NCBI GenBank assembly: GCA_029959085.1
Contig: JARWIR010000008.1
Coordinates: 20,074,001 to 20,138,000, forward strand
DNA length: 64,000 nt
Direction of reading: 5' to 3'
Source: Nemophila menziesii
Taxonomy: Eukaryota > Streptophyta > Magnoliopsida > Boraginales > Hydrophyllaceae
Both the position numbers and the translations under genes were made by a program. A model generated the notes under the pieces. It was not told the DNA's origin, made no database searches, and saw nothing but the letters and a program-made list of their open reading frames with translations. This document shows positions 48,715 to 60,617 of this stretch, piece by piece (positions within the stretch are counted from its first letter, which is position 1; each line of letters begins with the position of its first letter).

Positions 48715-49404
48715 AAAAACCTTTTTTGTGATATTCAAATATTTATGCTATCTAAGAAAATTCAGGTAAAATGCATCTTTGAAAGTGAATTGTTATTCTT
48801 TGAACAAAAAAAAAAAAGAAAGTGAATTGTTATTGTATAGACCAGTAGCTAGTCTAAAATTTTTAACCTCAATTTTTCATAAGAATATATATTCAATTTG
48901 ACATCTTGAATATGTTTGTAAGCCACTTTCAACTGATCATCCTTCTGTGGTTTTTACATAATAGTACAAAAATTCCTAATATGTATGCCCACCGAAGAAC
49001 CTGCTGTAAAATAAATCCTTTCGTCAGTTGCAGATCATATATTTTTTATTATTTCTTGAGTTCAATTTATTTTTATCTTGTTTCTATTGATCTCTCAGCT
49101 TAGAACTTTCCGATTAGCGCAAAATATATGCAAAGGAAAATGTACAAGATATTTATCATGTATGGCTTCTATATTTTTTAGTATAATATTTTCATCTTTA
49201 GGCTAGCAAACTGTGAAAGATATGATAAAATTGCAAATGAATTGTAATTGTATGGGTTTTATAATAGAACCAGTATACAAAATGCATAGCAAGGATGTAC
49301 TATATTGATTCTATTCTAATAGAACAAGAATATTAAAAAAATGAAGTATTATCCTTCCAAATTATTTACCATAAGGGTTTTATCAAAAATAGATATTTTC
49401 CTTA

Positions 49405-50010
49405 ACATACCCCCTCAGGTCGGAGTATATATTAATGGCACTAGACTTGCTTAGTAATATCTCAAACAATAGAAAACTCTATGGCTTAGTGAATATACAA
49501 GTGTCTTCTATATTTTCTTATGTAATACGTGCATAACAATTCTTCTTGAACTTTCTAAGTGGTGACGATCAATTTCCATATTCTTCTTACACTCATTAAA
49601 TACAAGCTTGACACAAATTATCGTCCATTGATTATCATAATAGAGTGTGTCTTCTTTCGGTGGCTCACCTTCCAATCATTTAAATGTTTTCCAAAACATT
49701 ATCTTGCAACATGTAGTTGCCATTGACTGATATTCAGCCTCTGCGCCTGAACAAGATACAATTGTCTATTTCTTCTTTTTCCATGATATAGGTGCCTGCC
49801 GAATGAGATTACGATATCCGGTTATCAACCTTCTTGCAGCCTTAAATATAACTAGCTGGGTATTGCTAAACTCCTTTAACTACAATGTCACCATCGAAGG
49901 AAATGTATGCCTAGTCTAGGTGTATTTTTTTCATGTACTTTAGGATCTTTAGTAGTACCTCAAGGTGTGGTTTCGACGTCTATGCTTGCCCTGACTCAAC
50001 TCAAGGACAA
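49405..50010 (-). pseudogene. Copia pol 3' relic, U7
   Basis: RNase H remnant. A 3-4 bp loss at gaaggaaatg (near 49898) is private to this unit, and tgcctgccgaatg is shared with U8. Confidence 0.75.
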
Positions 50011-53000
50011 CAAGTGAAATTTCAATCCTTTTTATAGTTAGGTTGATTAGCCTACATATAATTTGTCTTTATGACAATAAATCAATGAACATGTATTTTA
50101 TTTGAATAATACAACCTTTTATTCAACTAGAACCCATAAATTTTTGGCACCCAAGAATAATGCATTGTCTCATATGACTATAAAATATGTTTGTTGAAAC
50201 AAAGTGATCATTTTTATCTTGCAAGTTATATTCCTAAGAAATACTTGAGTTTACCCCAATCCTATGATTTAAATTTTTTGGATAGATATATTTATCATAA
50301 ACCAACAAAGAAATTAAGTTAAGTGGATAATATTGGAAAAACATATATTATACTATAATTTTTTATGTAACCCGATATCCTTGATGGAATTAGATAGTTT
50401 GAGAAACCAATGTTTTGAAACTTTGTTGAAAACCATGTATGGAATTGATTTAGTTTACGTACTATAGGCTCACTCTTTTATCAGAATACAAGTGGAAATT
50501 TTATGTAAACATCCTCATAAAGCTCTCTGTGTAAAAATTTCTTATGGACATCGAGTTGGTGCAAGTGTTGTTCTTGCAAATCTAGCACACTGGGGAGAAA
50601 ACAAACTATCGTTAATTTAACAACATTGGAAAATGTTTTTCTATAATCAAAAATTTATATTCAGATATAACCCTTCTCAAACAACCATTATTTGTACCTC
50701 ACTATTGTAAAATAAATTTTAAAATTTTTATTGTACACCCATTCGCAACTAGTGGGTTGTTTGTAGGGTGGCATCGGTGCAAAATATTAAATGTTGGTCG
50801 TCTTTATGAGATTCAGTTTTTTGGTTAATCCCAACACAGTTGTGGATGTTTGAACACCTTGTGAAGAATTTGGAATATCTTTATGATTGTGAGGTTATAT
50901 ATGAGCATTTTATGGTGTGAATGAATGTAAATATAAAACAATTGGGTTACCTCAACTTGACAGGTCCTTGTTTTTTCTTCTAAGAGGTACATGATTTGAA
51001 TATCTCCCTAAATATGGTAACCTGATTCTGGCTTGCTTGGGGGTCACATGGATGCATATTCTCCGTTGGGCTAGTAGAGGTGTGCGCACACTTGCTCGCG
51101 ACCCTCGTTATCAAACAAAATGTTATTATATGTGAAAAAATAGGATAGTTGATGAGAGGTATAACATAATCACACTTATTTGGAAAACTTGCAAATTGGA
51201 AGAAGTCTATATTGGAATTGTTATATAGAAAGGAGGTCAAGGAATATTTCTTAGGTCTTGTGAGTTTCTATTGGTTCCTGCAATGGGGGATAATGCGGGA
51301 TAAACAAAGGTAGTAGTTATTTTTATATATAGTGGTCGAAATAATCGAATCTCTTAATGGAGTACTGGATAAAATAGGCATATTGTCGTTTAATTCACAA
51401 GTTGAAAGTTTGAGTGTAGTGATTCTTGAAATTTCGCAAGGATTATAATATATATAGTCAACAGAAATGGTTGTGAAAATCTTCGAAAAAAGAGATGAGT
51501 GCAGAAAAATTAAATTTTAGTAGAGAAATTATTTTTAAAGAGGACATTATCTTGCGGATAAAAAACCAAGTTGAGAGTTAGATCGAATAATTTGTAACCT
51601 TTTTAACTACAGGAATATCATATAAAGATGCGACTAGGTGAGCAAGAGTAAATTTAGTGATATTTGTGTGTAAGATGATACAAAACAAAACCATCCAAAA
51701 TATCGTAGACAAGAATAATTTGATTCTTTCTGAATAAATTTTCGATATGGAGTATTTCTTTGAAAAAGAATTTTGGATATGCGAATCAACATATTAGTAG
51801 AAAATGTTGCCTATCAATAAGACAATTTATAGATATGAGCTTGAAATAGTATGGTTCGACAACCTTAGAGGAAACAATAGTGTTCGATCACATTCAACGA
51901 CAGCGATTTGTTTTGGTGTGTTAATGTATTTGATTAGTCAAAATTACCCCCTGGCCACAATATGACCATACCATCCTATTCGGACTAGTCTGGCTCTTTA
52001 GCCGACTATCAACTGGCCTTTCCACCATACATATGACTTGTAGTAAAAATTATTAAGTGACTTCTCAGCAGATTATCAGGATATCTCTCGGTCATAAAAC
52101 TTATTTGGACGAAAGATCCCTAATTATCTAGTCTAGCACTTCACCCACCTACCAGATGTCTTCTCAATCGTTAAGTCACTTGTATATTAAATTCTTAAGT
52201 GTCAAAACTGGTTCTTTAGCCGATAATCAACGTCCCTCTCGGTCATAAAACCCATTTGGACAATCAACGCATAGAGATTTTAGCTACACACCCATATATT
52301 TATATAACATGATTTTAATTTCGTTGAAAATTAGCAAAAGCCTCTAACTCTTTAACAAAAAAATTATTCCACATTTTGTGACAAGTCATCCATAAAACTA
52401 ATCTAATGCCTCTTTTTATGCATACGTAATGTGCCCACAAATATCAGGGTCTACTAGACCAAGAGTCTAAGAATCTTTCCATGCGCTCTTCTTTGATAAT
52501 GGATTTTTACATGTTGTTTACCAACCAAAACATTTTTACATAGCCTCTGAGGAGCCTTGAGTTGTGGCACACTACTAACCATATTGTTTTACCTAAGAGT
52601 TTTCAAACCTTTAAGACTCTAGTAGCGTCCATACCGACAATGACAAGTTGGGTTTATTTTAATCAAATCTTTATTATCCAATATTTGTTGATATTGTGTT
52701 AACTTGAGTATTTCATTTTTTAGACCTCGACTTGAGGCTTTATTGTGTTAACACGTCGTGTAACCTTCTATATTTCGACAAATGTGTTATACAATGATTG
52801 GTGCGTCATCGTTTATTGATCGTTTCTGGGGTCAAATCACTTTGGTGAGACTATATGAAGGCCTTTTCTCTATATGATGGATTTTCAATGAGAGATGAAA
52901 GGATGAATGACTAACATGTTTGATTTGTATTTTATGTGTGCCATTTTATCGAGTCGAACTTACAATCGATTCATTTGAACTGATCACTTATTGAATAAAT

Positions 53001-53302
53001 CTGAAAGTGCTTATTAATTTTAATTTTGTTGGGGATTTTTGGTCAACCCCAACTATGAGAATATTTTTCTTTTATTGTATATTTTAAATTCAGAAAGAAA
53101 ACAAATTAAAACATTTATATAGTATAATAGGTCTAAAATACAATTTGACAAAACAATTACGTAATACATATATTATATATATTTCACTCATAAATGGAAG
53201 AATACAAACAAGGAGCAATAAAAAATAATGTAAAGGCTTGTAAGGCCATAAATGGTGACTGTTATTTCAACAGTGCACACAAGATCACGAGTTGTGATTT
53301 AT

Positions 53303-53774
53303 TTAGCAATGGAAGTAGCAATTGCAAAAATACTTCCAGTGTCCCCCATGTCCCCAGCGTTGCTTTTGGCATAATCCATACTGGTAACCCAAGTGCTTGC
53401 AGTGATAGCTACATTTGTAGCTTTGTAGGCAATTCCCAACCCATTTGGGGCTTTGCTTCCAGCAGAATTTAGCATCCGCACCATTAATCTCTGCATGAAA
53501 TTAAAATGAAAAAGTTGGGTCTTAGTTATTTAAAAAACATTCCGAGATATTAAAATAAAAACAGAAAAAATTTATTCACATTAGCGCCATTTTAATTTAT
53601 ATACAATGAATGATACAAGGAAATATAGATCTACAGATACATTGATATTATGCCTGTGAATGTTGCATAGTTATTGATAAATAGGCCAACATGCTACGTA
53701 CCAGATGCAGCAACAATGATGAAGATGTATAACAGAGCTAGGAATGATGCTTTGCAAATCATAGACTTTGCCAT
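53303..53774 (-). CDS. Defensin-like secreted cysteine-rich peptide (U8 copy, short intron)
   Basis: Exon 1 53774-53702, intron only 211 bp (53701-53491), exon 2 53490-53303. The intron lost 137 bp between two gaaa words (aaggaaa|tatagatc), a microhomology deletion. Donor, acceptor and the T-rich stretch before the acceptor remain. One replacement, S79F, lies directly before the CxC motif (KYFCNC in place of KYSCNC). All eight cysteines are kept. Exon 1 is identical to U3. Confidence 0.85.
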
Positions 53775-53824
53775 ATTGATGATTTTGGTATTGCTTGTGA
53801 GAAATCATATCTTCAAAGATGTTC

Positions 53825-53831
53825 TTTTATA
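53825..53831 (-). promoter_or_regulatory. TATA box of U8 defensin-like gene
   Basis: CCCCCTATAAAAGAAC on the minus strand, 51 bp before the ATG at 53774. The bases after TATAAAA differ from other copies. Confidence 0.75.
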
Positions 53832-54031
53832 GGGGGAGAACCAAAGTATTCATGATATAAACAATTAATGCAAAGCTTTTCTGATCTTTTCAATGATATG
53901 GATGTTTAACAATCCGTGGAGGACACCACCAGAAAAAGTAGTAGAATTTAACAAGTCTGAATATTGATTATGTGATAATGTTAAATAAACTATACACTAG
54001 TTTACCAAATCATGTTTGGAAATGATTAAAT

Positions 54032-54041
54032 ACCGTACGGT
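54032..54041. promoter_or_regulatory. ACCGTACGGT palindrome (U8)
   Basis: Conserved palindrome upstream of the U8 gene. Confidence 0.35.
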
Positions 54042-54779
54042 GTATTGTACCAGACTGGCACTAAGAGCAAGTAAACATATACTATTAAAAACCTTTTTTG
54101 TGATATTTAAATATTTATGCTATCTAAGAAAATTCAGGTAAAATGCATCTTTGAAAGTGAATTGTTATTCTTTGAACAAAAAAAAAAGAAAGTGAATTGT
54201 TATTGTATAGACCAGTAGCTAGTCTAACATTTTTAACCTCAATTGTTCATAAGAATATATATTCAATTTGACATCTTGAATATGTTTGTAAGCCACTTTC
54301 AACTGATCATCCTTCTGTGGTTTTTACATAATAGTACAAAAATTCCTAATATGTATGCCCACCGAAGAACCTGCTGTAAAATAAATCCTTTCGTCAGTTG
54401 CAGATCATATGTTTTTTATTATTTCTTGAGTTCAATTTATTTTTATCTTGTTTCTATTGATCTCTCAGCTTAGAACTTTCCGATTAGCGCAAAATATATG
54501 CAAAGGAAAATGTACAAGATATTTATCATGTATGGCTTCTATATTTTTTAGTATAATATTTTCATCTTTAGGCTAGCAAACTGCGAAAGATATGATAAAA
54601 TTGCAAATGAATTGTAATTGTATGGGTTTTATAATTGAACCAGTATACAAAATGCATAGCAAGGATGTAAAATATTGATTCTATACTAATAGAACAAGAA
54701 TATTAAAAATACTTAATGAAGTATTATCCTTCCAAATTATTTACCAAAAGGGTTTTATCAAAAATAGATATTTTCCTTA

Positions 54780-55380
54780 ACATACCCCCAGGTCGGAGTA
54801 TATATTAATGGCACTAGACTTGCTTAGTAATATCTCAAACAATAGAAAACTCTATGGCTTAGGGAATATATAAGTGTCTTCTATATTTTCTTATGTAATA
54901 CGTGCATAACAATTCTTCTTGAACTTTCTAAGTGGTGACGATCAATTTCCATATTCTTCTTACACTCATGAAATACAAGCTTGACACAAATTATCGTCCA
55001 TTGATTATCATAATAGAGTGTCTTCTTTCGGTGGCTCACCTTCCAATCATTTAAATGTTTTCCAAAACATTATCTTGCAGCATGTAGTTGCCATTGACTG
55101 ATATTCAGCCTCTGTGCCTGAACAAGATACAATTGTCTATTTCTTCTTTTTCCATGATATAGGAGCCTGCCGAATGAGATTAGGATATCCGGTTATCAAC
55201 CTTCTTGCAGCCTTAAATATAACTAACTGGGTATTGCTAAACTCCTTTAACTACAATGTCACCATCGAAGGACGATGTATGCCTAGTCTAGGTGTATTTT
55301 TTTCATGTACTTTAGGATCTTTAGTAGTACCTCAAGGTGTGGTTTCGACGTCTATGCTTGCCCTGACTCAACTCAAGGAC
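54780..55380 (-). pseudogene. Copia pol 3' relic, U8
   Basis: RNase H remnant. The polypurine tract is shortened (ccccca in place of ccccctca). A 91-codon open frame runs across it on the opposite strand (55114-55389), but that frame has no coding meaning. Confidence 0.75.
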
Positions 55381-58300
55381 AACAAGTGAAATTTCAATCC
55401 TTTTTATAGTTAGGTTGATTAGCCTACATATACTTCGTCTTTATGACAATAAATCAATGAACATGTATTTTATTTGAATAATACAACCTTTTATTCAACT
55501 AGAACCCATAAATTTTTGGCACCCAAGAATAATCATTGTCCCATATGACTATAACATATGTTTGTTGAAACAAAGTGATCATTTTTATCTTGCAAGTTAT
55601 ATTCCTAAGAAATACTTGAGTTTACCCTAATCCTATGATTTAAATTTTTTGGATAGATATATTTATCATAAACCAACAAAGAAATAAAGTTAAGTGGATA
55701 ATATTGGAAAAACATATATTATACTTTAATTTTTTATGTAACCCGATATCCTTGATGGAATTATATAGTTTGAGAAACCAATGTTTTGAAACTTTGTTAA
55801 AAATCATGTATGGAATTGATTTAGTTTACGTACTATAGTCTCACTCTTTTATCAGAATACAAGTGGAAATTTTATGTAAACATCCTCATAAAACTCTCTG
55901 TGTAAAAATTTCTTATGGACATCGAGTTGGTGCAAGTGTTGTTCTTGCAAATCTAACACACTAGGGAGAAAACAAACTATCGTTAATTTAACAACATTGG
56001 AAAATGTTTTTATATAATCAACAATTTATATTCAGATATAACCCTTCTCAAACAACCATTATTTGTACCTCACTATTGTAAAATAAATTTTAAAATTTTT
56101 ATTGTACACCCATTTGCAACTAGTGGGTTGTTTGTAGGGTGGCATCGGTGCAAAATATCAAATGTTGGTCGTCTTTATGAGATGCAGTTTTTTGGTTAAT
56201 CCCAACACGGTTGTGGATGTTTGAACACCTTGTGAAGAATTTGGAATATCTTTATGATTGTGAGATTATATATGAGCATTTTATGGTGTGAATGAATGTA
56301 ATTATAAAACAATTGGGTTACCTCAACTTGACAGGTCCTTGTTTTTTCTTCTAAGAGGTACATGATTTGAATATCTCCTTAAATATGGTAACCTGATTCT
56401 AGCTTGCTTGGGGGTCACATGGATGCATATTCTCCGTTGGGCTAGTAGAGGTGTGCGCACACTTGCTCGCGACCCTCGTTATCAAGCAAAATGTTATTAT
56501 ATGTGAAAAAATAGGATAGTCGATGAGAGGTATAACATAATCACACTTATTTGGAAAACTGGCAAATTGGAAGAAGTCTTTACTGGATGTGTTATATAGA
56601 AAGGAGGTCAAGGCATATTTCTTAGGTCTTGTGAGTTTCTATTGGTTCCTGCAATGGGGATAATACGGGATAAACAAAGGTAGTAGTTATTTATATATAT
56701 TGGTCGAAATGGTCGAATCTCTTAATGGAGTACTGAATAATATAGGCATATTGTCGTTTAATTCGCAAGTTGAATGTTTGAATGTAGTTATTATTGAAAT
56801 TTCGCAAGGATTATAATATATATTTTCAAAGAACTGGTTGTGAAAGATCTTCGAAAAAAGAGATGAGTGCAGAAAAATTAAATTTTAGTAGAGGACATTA
56901 TCTTGCGGATAAAAAACCAAGTTGAGAGTTAGATCGAATAATTTGTAACCTTTTTAACTACAGGAATATCATATAAAGATGCGACTAGGTGAACAAGAGT
57001 AAATTTAGTGATATTTGTGTGTAAGATGATACAAAACAAAACCATCCAAAATATCGTAGACAAGAATAATTTGATTCTTTCTGAATAAATTTTCGATATG
57101 GAGTTTTTCTTTGAAAAAGAATTTTGGATATGCGAATCAACAAATAAGTGGAAAATATTGTATATCAATAAAACAATTTATAGATATGAGCTTGAAAGAG
57201 TATGGTTCGACAACCTTAGAGGAAACAATAGTGTTCGATCACATTCAACGATAGCGATTTGTTTTGGTGTGTTAATGTATTTGATTAGTCAAAATTACCC
57301 CTGACCACAATATGACCATAACATCCTATTCGGACTAGTCCGGCTCTTCAGCCAACTATCAACTGGCCTTTCCACCATACATATCACTTGGAGTAAAAAT
57401 TATTAAGTGACTTCTCAGCGGATTATCAGAAGATCTCTCGGTCATAAAACTTATTTGGACGAAAGATCCCTAATTATCTAGTCTAGCACTTCAGCCGCCT
57501 ACCAGCTGTCTTCTCAGTCGTTAAGTCACTTGTATATTAAATTCTTAAGTGTCTAATCTGGTTCTTCAGCCGATAATCAACTTCCCTCTCGGTCATAAAA
57601 CCCATTTGGACAATCAACGCATAGAGATTTTAGCTACACACCCATATATTTATATAACATGATTTTTATTTCGTTGAAAATTAGCAAAAGCCTCTGACTC
57701 TTTAACAAAACAATTATTCCACATTTTATAAAAAGTCATCCATAAAAATAATCTAATGCCTCTTTTTATGCATACATAATGTGCCCACAAATATCTGGGT
57801 CTACTAGACCAAGAGTCTAAGAATCTTTCCATGCGCTCTTCTTTGAGAATGGATTTTTACATGTTGTTTAACAACCAAAATGTTTTTACATAGCCTCTAA
57901 GAGCCTTGAGTTGTGGCACACTACTAACCATATTATTTTACCTAAGAGTTTTAAACCTTTAAGACTCTAGTAGCGTCCATACCGACAATGACAAGTTGGG
58001 TTTATTGTAATCAAACCTTTATTATCCAATATTTGTTGATATTGTGTTGACTTGAGCATTTCATTTTTTTGGACCTCGACTTGAGGCTTTATTGTGTTAA
58101 CGCGTCGTGTAACCTTCTATATTTCGACAAATGTGGTGTACAATGATTGGTGCGTCATCGTTTATTGATCGTTTCTGGGGTCAAATCAGTTTCGTAAGAC
58201 TATATGAAGGCCTTTTCTCTATATGATGGATATTCAATGAGAGATAAAAGGATGAATTACTAGCATGTTTGATTTGTAATTTATGTGTTCCATTTTATTG

Positions 58301-58483
58301 AGTCGAAGTTACCTTACAATCGATTCATTTGAACTGATCACTTATTGAATAAATCTGAAAGTGCTTATTATTTTTTATTTTGTTGGGGATTTTTGGTCAA
58401 CCCCAACTATGAGAATATTTTTCTTTTATTGTATATTTTAAATTCACAAAGAAAACAAATTAAAACATTTATATAGTATAATA

Positions 58484-58985
58484 TCAGCCTGGCTATCGGA
58501 CACGGGTTATCGGACCGCCGGTCCGGCCCGGACCAATAAGCACCGGCGACGGAACGGGGCCAGTATGATGCAGGTGGCCGGAACGGAACGGAACGTCAGT
58601 TCCTGGTTCGTGCGGTGTTTTCAGATGTTGAGTTTTAGCTTGGACCGAACCGGTCCGTGACTGATACGGACCGGTAACGGCCCGTTATTATTATTATTAT
58701 TATTTTTATATATATATAGGCCCAAACCTAATGTATGCCCAAAACCCACCGACGAAGACGCGTTCCCAAATCCCATTCCTCACCCTACCCTAATTCGTGA
58801 ACGCCGTTACTCCGCTCATTCATGTAAAATGGAAATCGAAGGTTCTGATAAAGATGAAGAAGAAGAAGAAGAAGTGGATGAGGAGGAAGATGAAGATAAC
58901 GCGAAATCTGAAGAAGATATTAATGGTGATTATGGTCGAATATGGCTCTTCGGATGATATGATTTTACCTCTTTAGCTATGTAAC
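58484..58985 (+). mobile_element. hAT-like transposon 5' end, truncated (U9)
   Basis: Second copy of the CCGG-rich block of U1 (600-1100), with the same start point in the unit. It has slightly different TA and TTA runs near 58685-58720. Confidence 0.45.
58829..58957 (+). pseudogene. Acidic N-terminal fragment (U9)
   Basis: 42-codon Glu/Asp-rich frame ending TGA at 58955-58957. It has one more GAA than the U1 copy and GAT in place of GAA soon after the run, so its frame is kept. Confidence 0.35.
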
Positions 58986-59043
58986 TAGTTAAGCCTGTCA
59001 GTCAATAACGGACATTACACGGGTATTACCTAGATCAGTATTC

Positions 59044-59970
59044 AAACCCCCCAGTCGGATGATCACTTCGCCACTAAAGTGAAAAGCCCAAATACTAAAA
59101 GCTAATTCTAGTTGTTCCTAAAATAATTAGTAATGAAAACAAAGTAATAACCAATATATAAAACTCAATCCTATTTAAATCTAAACAATCCCAAATTCAA
59201 AACATAGATTAATTAATTAAGGGTCATCCCTTTTATGCGATTCTCAAGTATAAAGAAATTTAGCTCATGACAAATTTAAAGACTAACATAAAAGAAAAGG
59301 AATTCGTGTTCAAATACAAAAGATAAATAAATAACCTAAAGGGTTGAATGACTATTGTTGGAAGAACAGAATTCCTCCAGCTTCTAGCTTCTTCTCTCCT
59401 TCGTGCTCTGACTTGAAAACCTTAAGTTTCTTGTGTAATTCTCTGAAGTGTGTGAAAGTAGGAGTTTGAGGGGTGTATTTATAGGTGTTGGAAGACCCTA
59501 GGTTGAATTTGCTTGGAGTGGAAGACAAGTTAAAGACTCTTAAATTCGTAGCCCTAAATTCTAGAAAAGGTAAGATTTTGCTGCTGATTTGATTTGGTCA
59601 TATCTTTTTCAATACTTATCCGTTTGAGAAGTTCCAATATATGAAACTGCTTGTCTTGGAAAGAGCTTTCTATTGATGTAGACCACTCGTCCAGAATCCA
59701 TGCCAATCTTTAGTTATGAATTAATCTTTAAAACGTGGCTGGAATTTCAGATTCACAAGACAGCTTTATCTTTTCCTTCTTTGAATAAATCTTTCCTAAA
59801 TCTTCTTATTTCCATGTAAATCTTCTTTCCTTTCATCTTTATCTTGACTTGGTCTCTAAGTAATTACCATTTATCTTTTAAAGCTTCACATTAAATAAAT
59901 AATTAAACCGCATATGCTTAAAAAGAATAAATCAATAAATCAAGAAAACGAAATAGGAAAGTGCACTCTA
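59044..59970 (-). mobile_element. LTR-like block A (U9)
   Basis: Noncoding. It starts cagtcggatgatcacttcgccactaa and has a minus-strand TATA-like CCTATAAATACACCCC (about 59473-59488), an E-type promoter layout for a minus-strand element. It matches block B (60618-61530) in scattered words along its length: ggatgatc..cgccacta, gcgattctcaag/gcattctcaag, tttagctcat, ggaattcat, ccagctct. That suggests two diverged LTRs or a duplicated module. Confidence 0.4.
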
Positions 59971-60617
59971 AAAATAGAAACTCGAGTAAAAATCATTTTC
60001 TAACACACTCAAATACACTAAGACTTTATTCTCACTTCTTCTCCTTTGATTGGTGGTGGTCCTTTGTGTGTTCTAAAATAAATGCTAATGTAATCGAACC
60101 ACAATTGCAAGTGTACGGTTGTCCCAAGTAATAATAGTGATAATACAGATTCGTTCCAAGGACGGGATGGTTGACTACAATGTCTATCGATTAATGAATG
60201 ATTGCACTTATGAAAGCAAATAAAGATAATATGTTTGATTGGTTTTTGTATTAATTTTAAATGATAAAAGACTAGATGGAAAATGCAATTAAAAGCTAAG
60301 ACGCAAGTAAAATGATGTAAAACGCAAGTATGAGAAGATAGCACTTGAGAACGCAAGGGGTCATCCTAATCCTATTTCATAACCTATGATGTTTAAGGGT
60401 TAAATTGGTCAATTACAATGGTCGGGATTCTAAATTCCTTATACCCCCGTCAGGATGGACTATAAGGCTATCCTAGAGTGTCACTAGTCCCGTCAGGGTA
60501 AATATGATCCACTTTTAGATGTTTAAGTTTAATTACCTCATTGGCCCTAGAATTAGCTAAGTTCGTCAGAATCAATAGCTTCTATTCTAGATTGAATAAA
60601 TGGTTCTGTACCTAAAC
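59971..60617 (-). other. Segment between LTR-like blocks (U9)
   Basis: Contains gtacggttgtcccaagtaa (about 60113), ggacgggatggttg (60160) and the two cccgtcagg motifs (60447 and 60490). No protein similarity is recognised. A 112-codon open frame on the minus strand (60356-60018) looks accidental. Confidence 0.35.

Larger units (their letters stand above)
47008..52535. repeat. Array unit U7
   Basis: Complete unit with an intact gene. Its first 700 bp match U6, but it shares the poly-T insertion with U2 and later variants (for example catacgtgcat near 49530) with U8, so it is a mosaic. Positions 50011-52535 show no gene. Confidence 0.93.
52536..57885. repeat. Array unit U8
   Basis: Complete unit of 5350 bp. 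It is shorter mainly because of a 137-bp deletion in the defensin-like gene intron. The gene is intact. The relic is at 54780-55380. Positions 55381-57885 show no gene. Confidence 0.93.

Noticed and set aside
56399..56611. 70-86-codon minus-strand frames around CDYVIPLI..IFSHIITFC
   Set aside because: Length varies between units, there is no recognisable domain and no initiation context, and it lies in noncoding unit sequence.
57650..57832. Trp-rich minus-strand frame (WSSRPRYLWAHYVC)
   Set aside because: Composition looks coding-like, but upstream in-frame stops follow quickly and I could not assign it to any family. Worth a database search, not an annotation.
60018..60356. 112-codon minus-strand frame in the U9 composite
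   Set aside because: Composition and lack of any domain suggest chance. The matching U1 region does not show the frame at this length.
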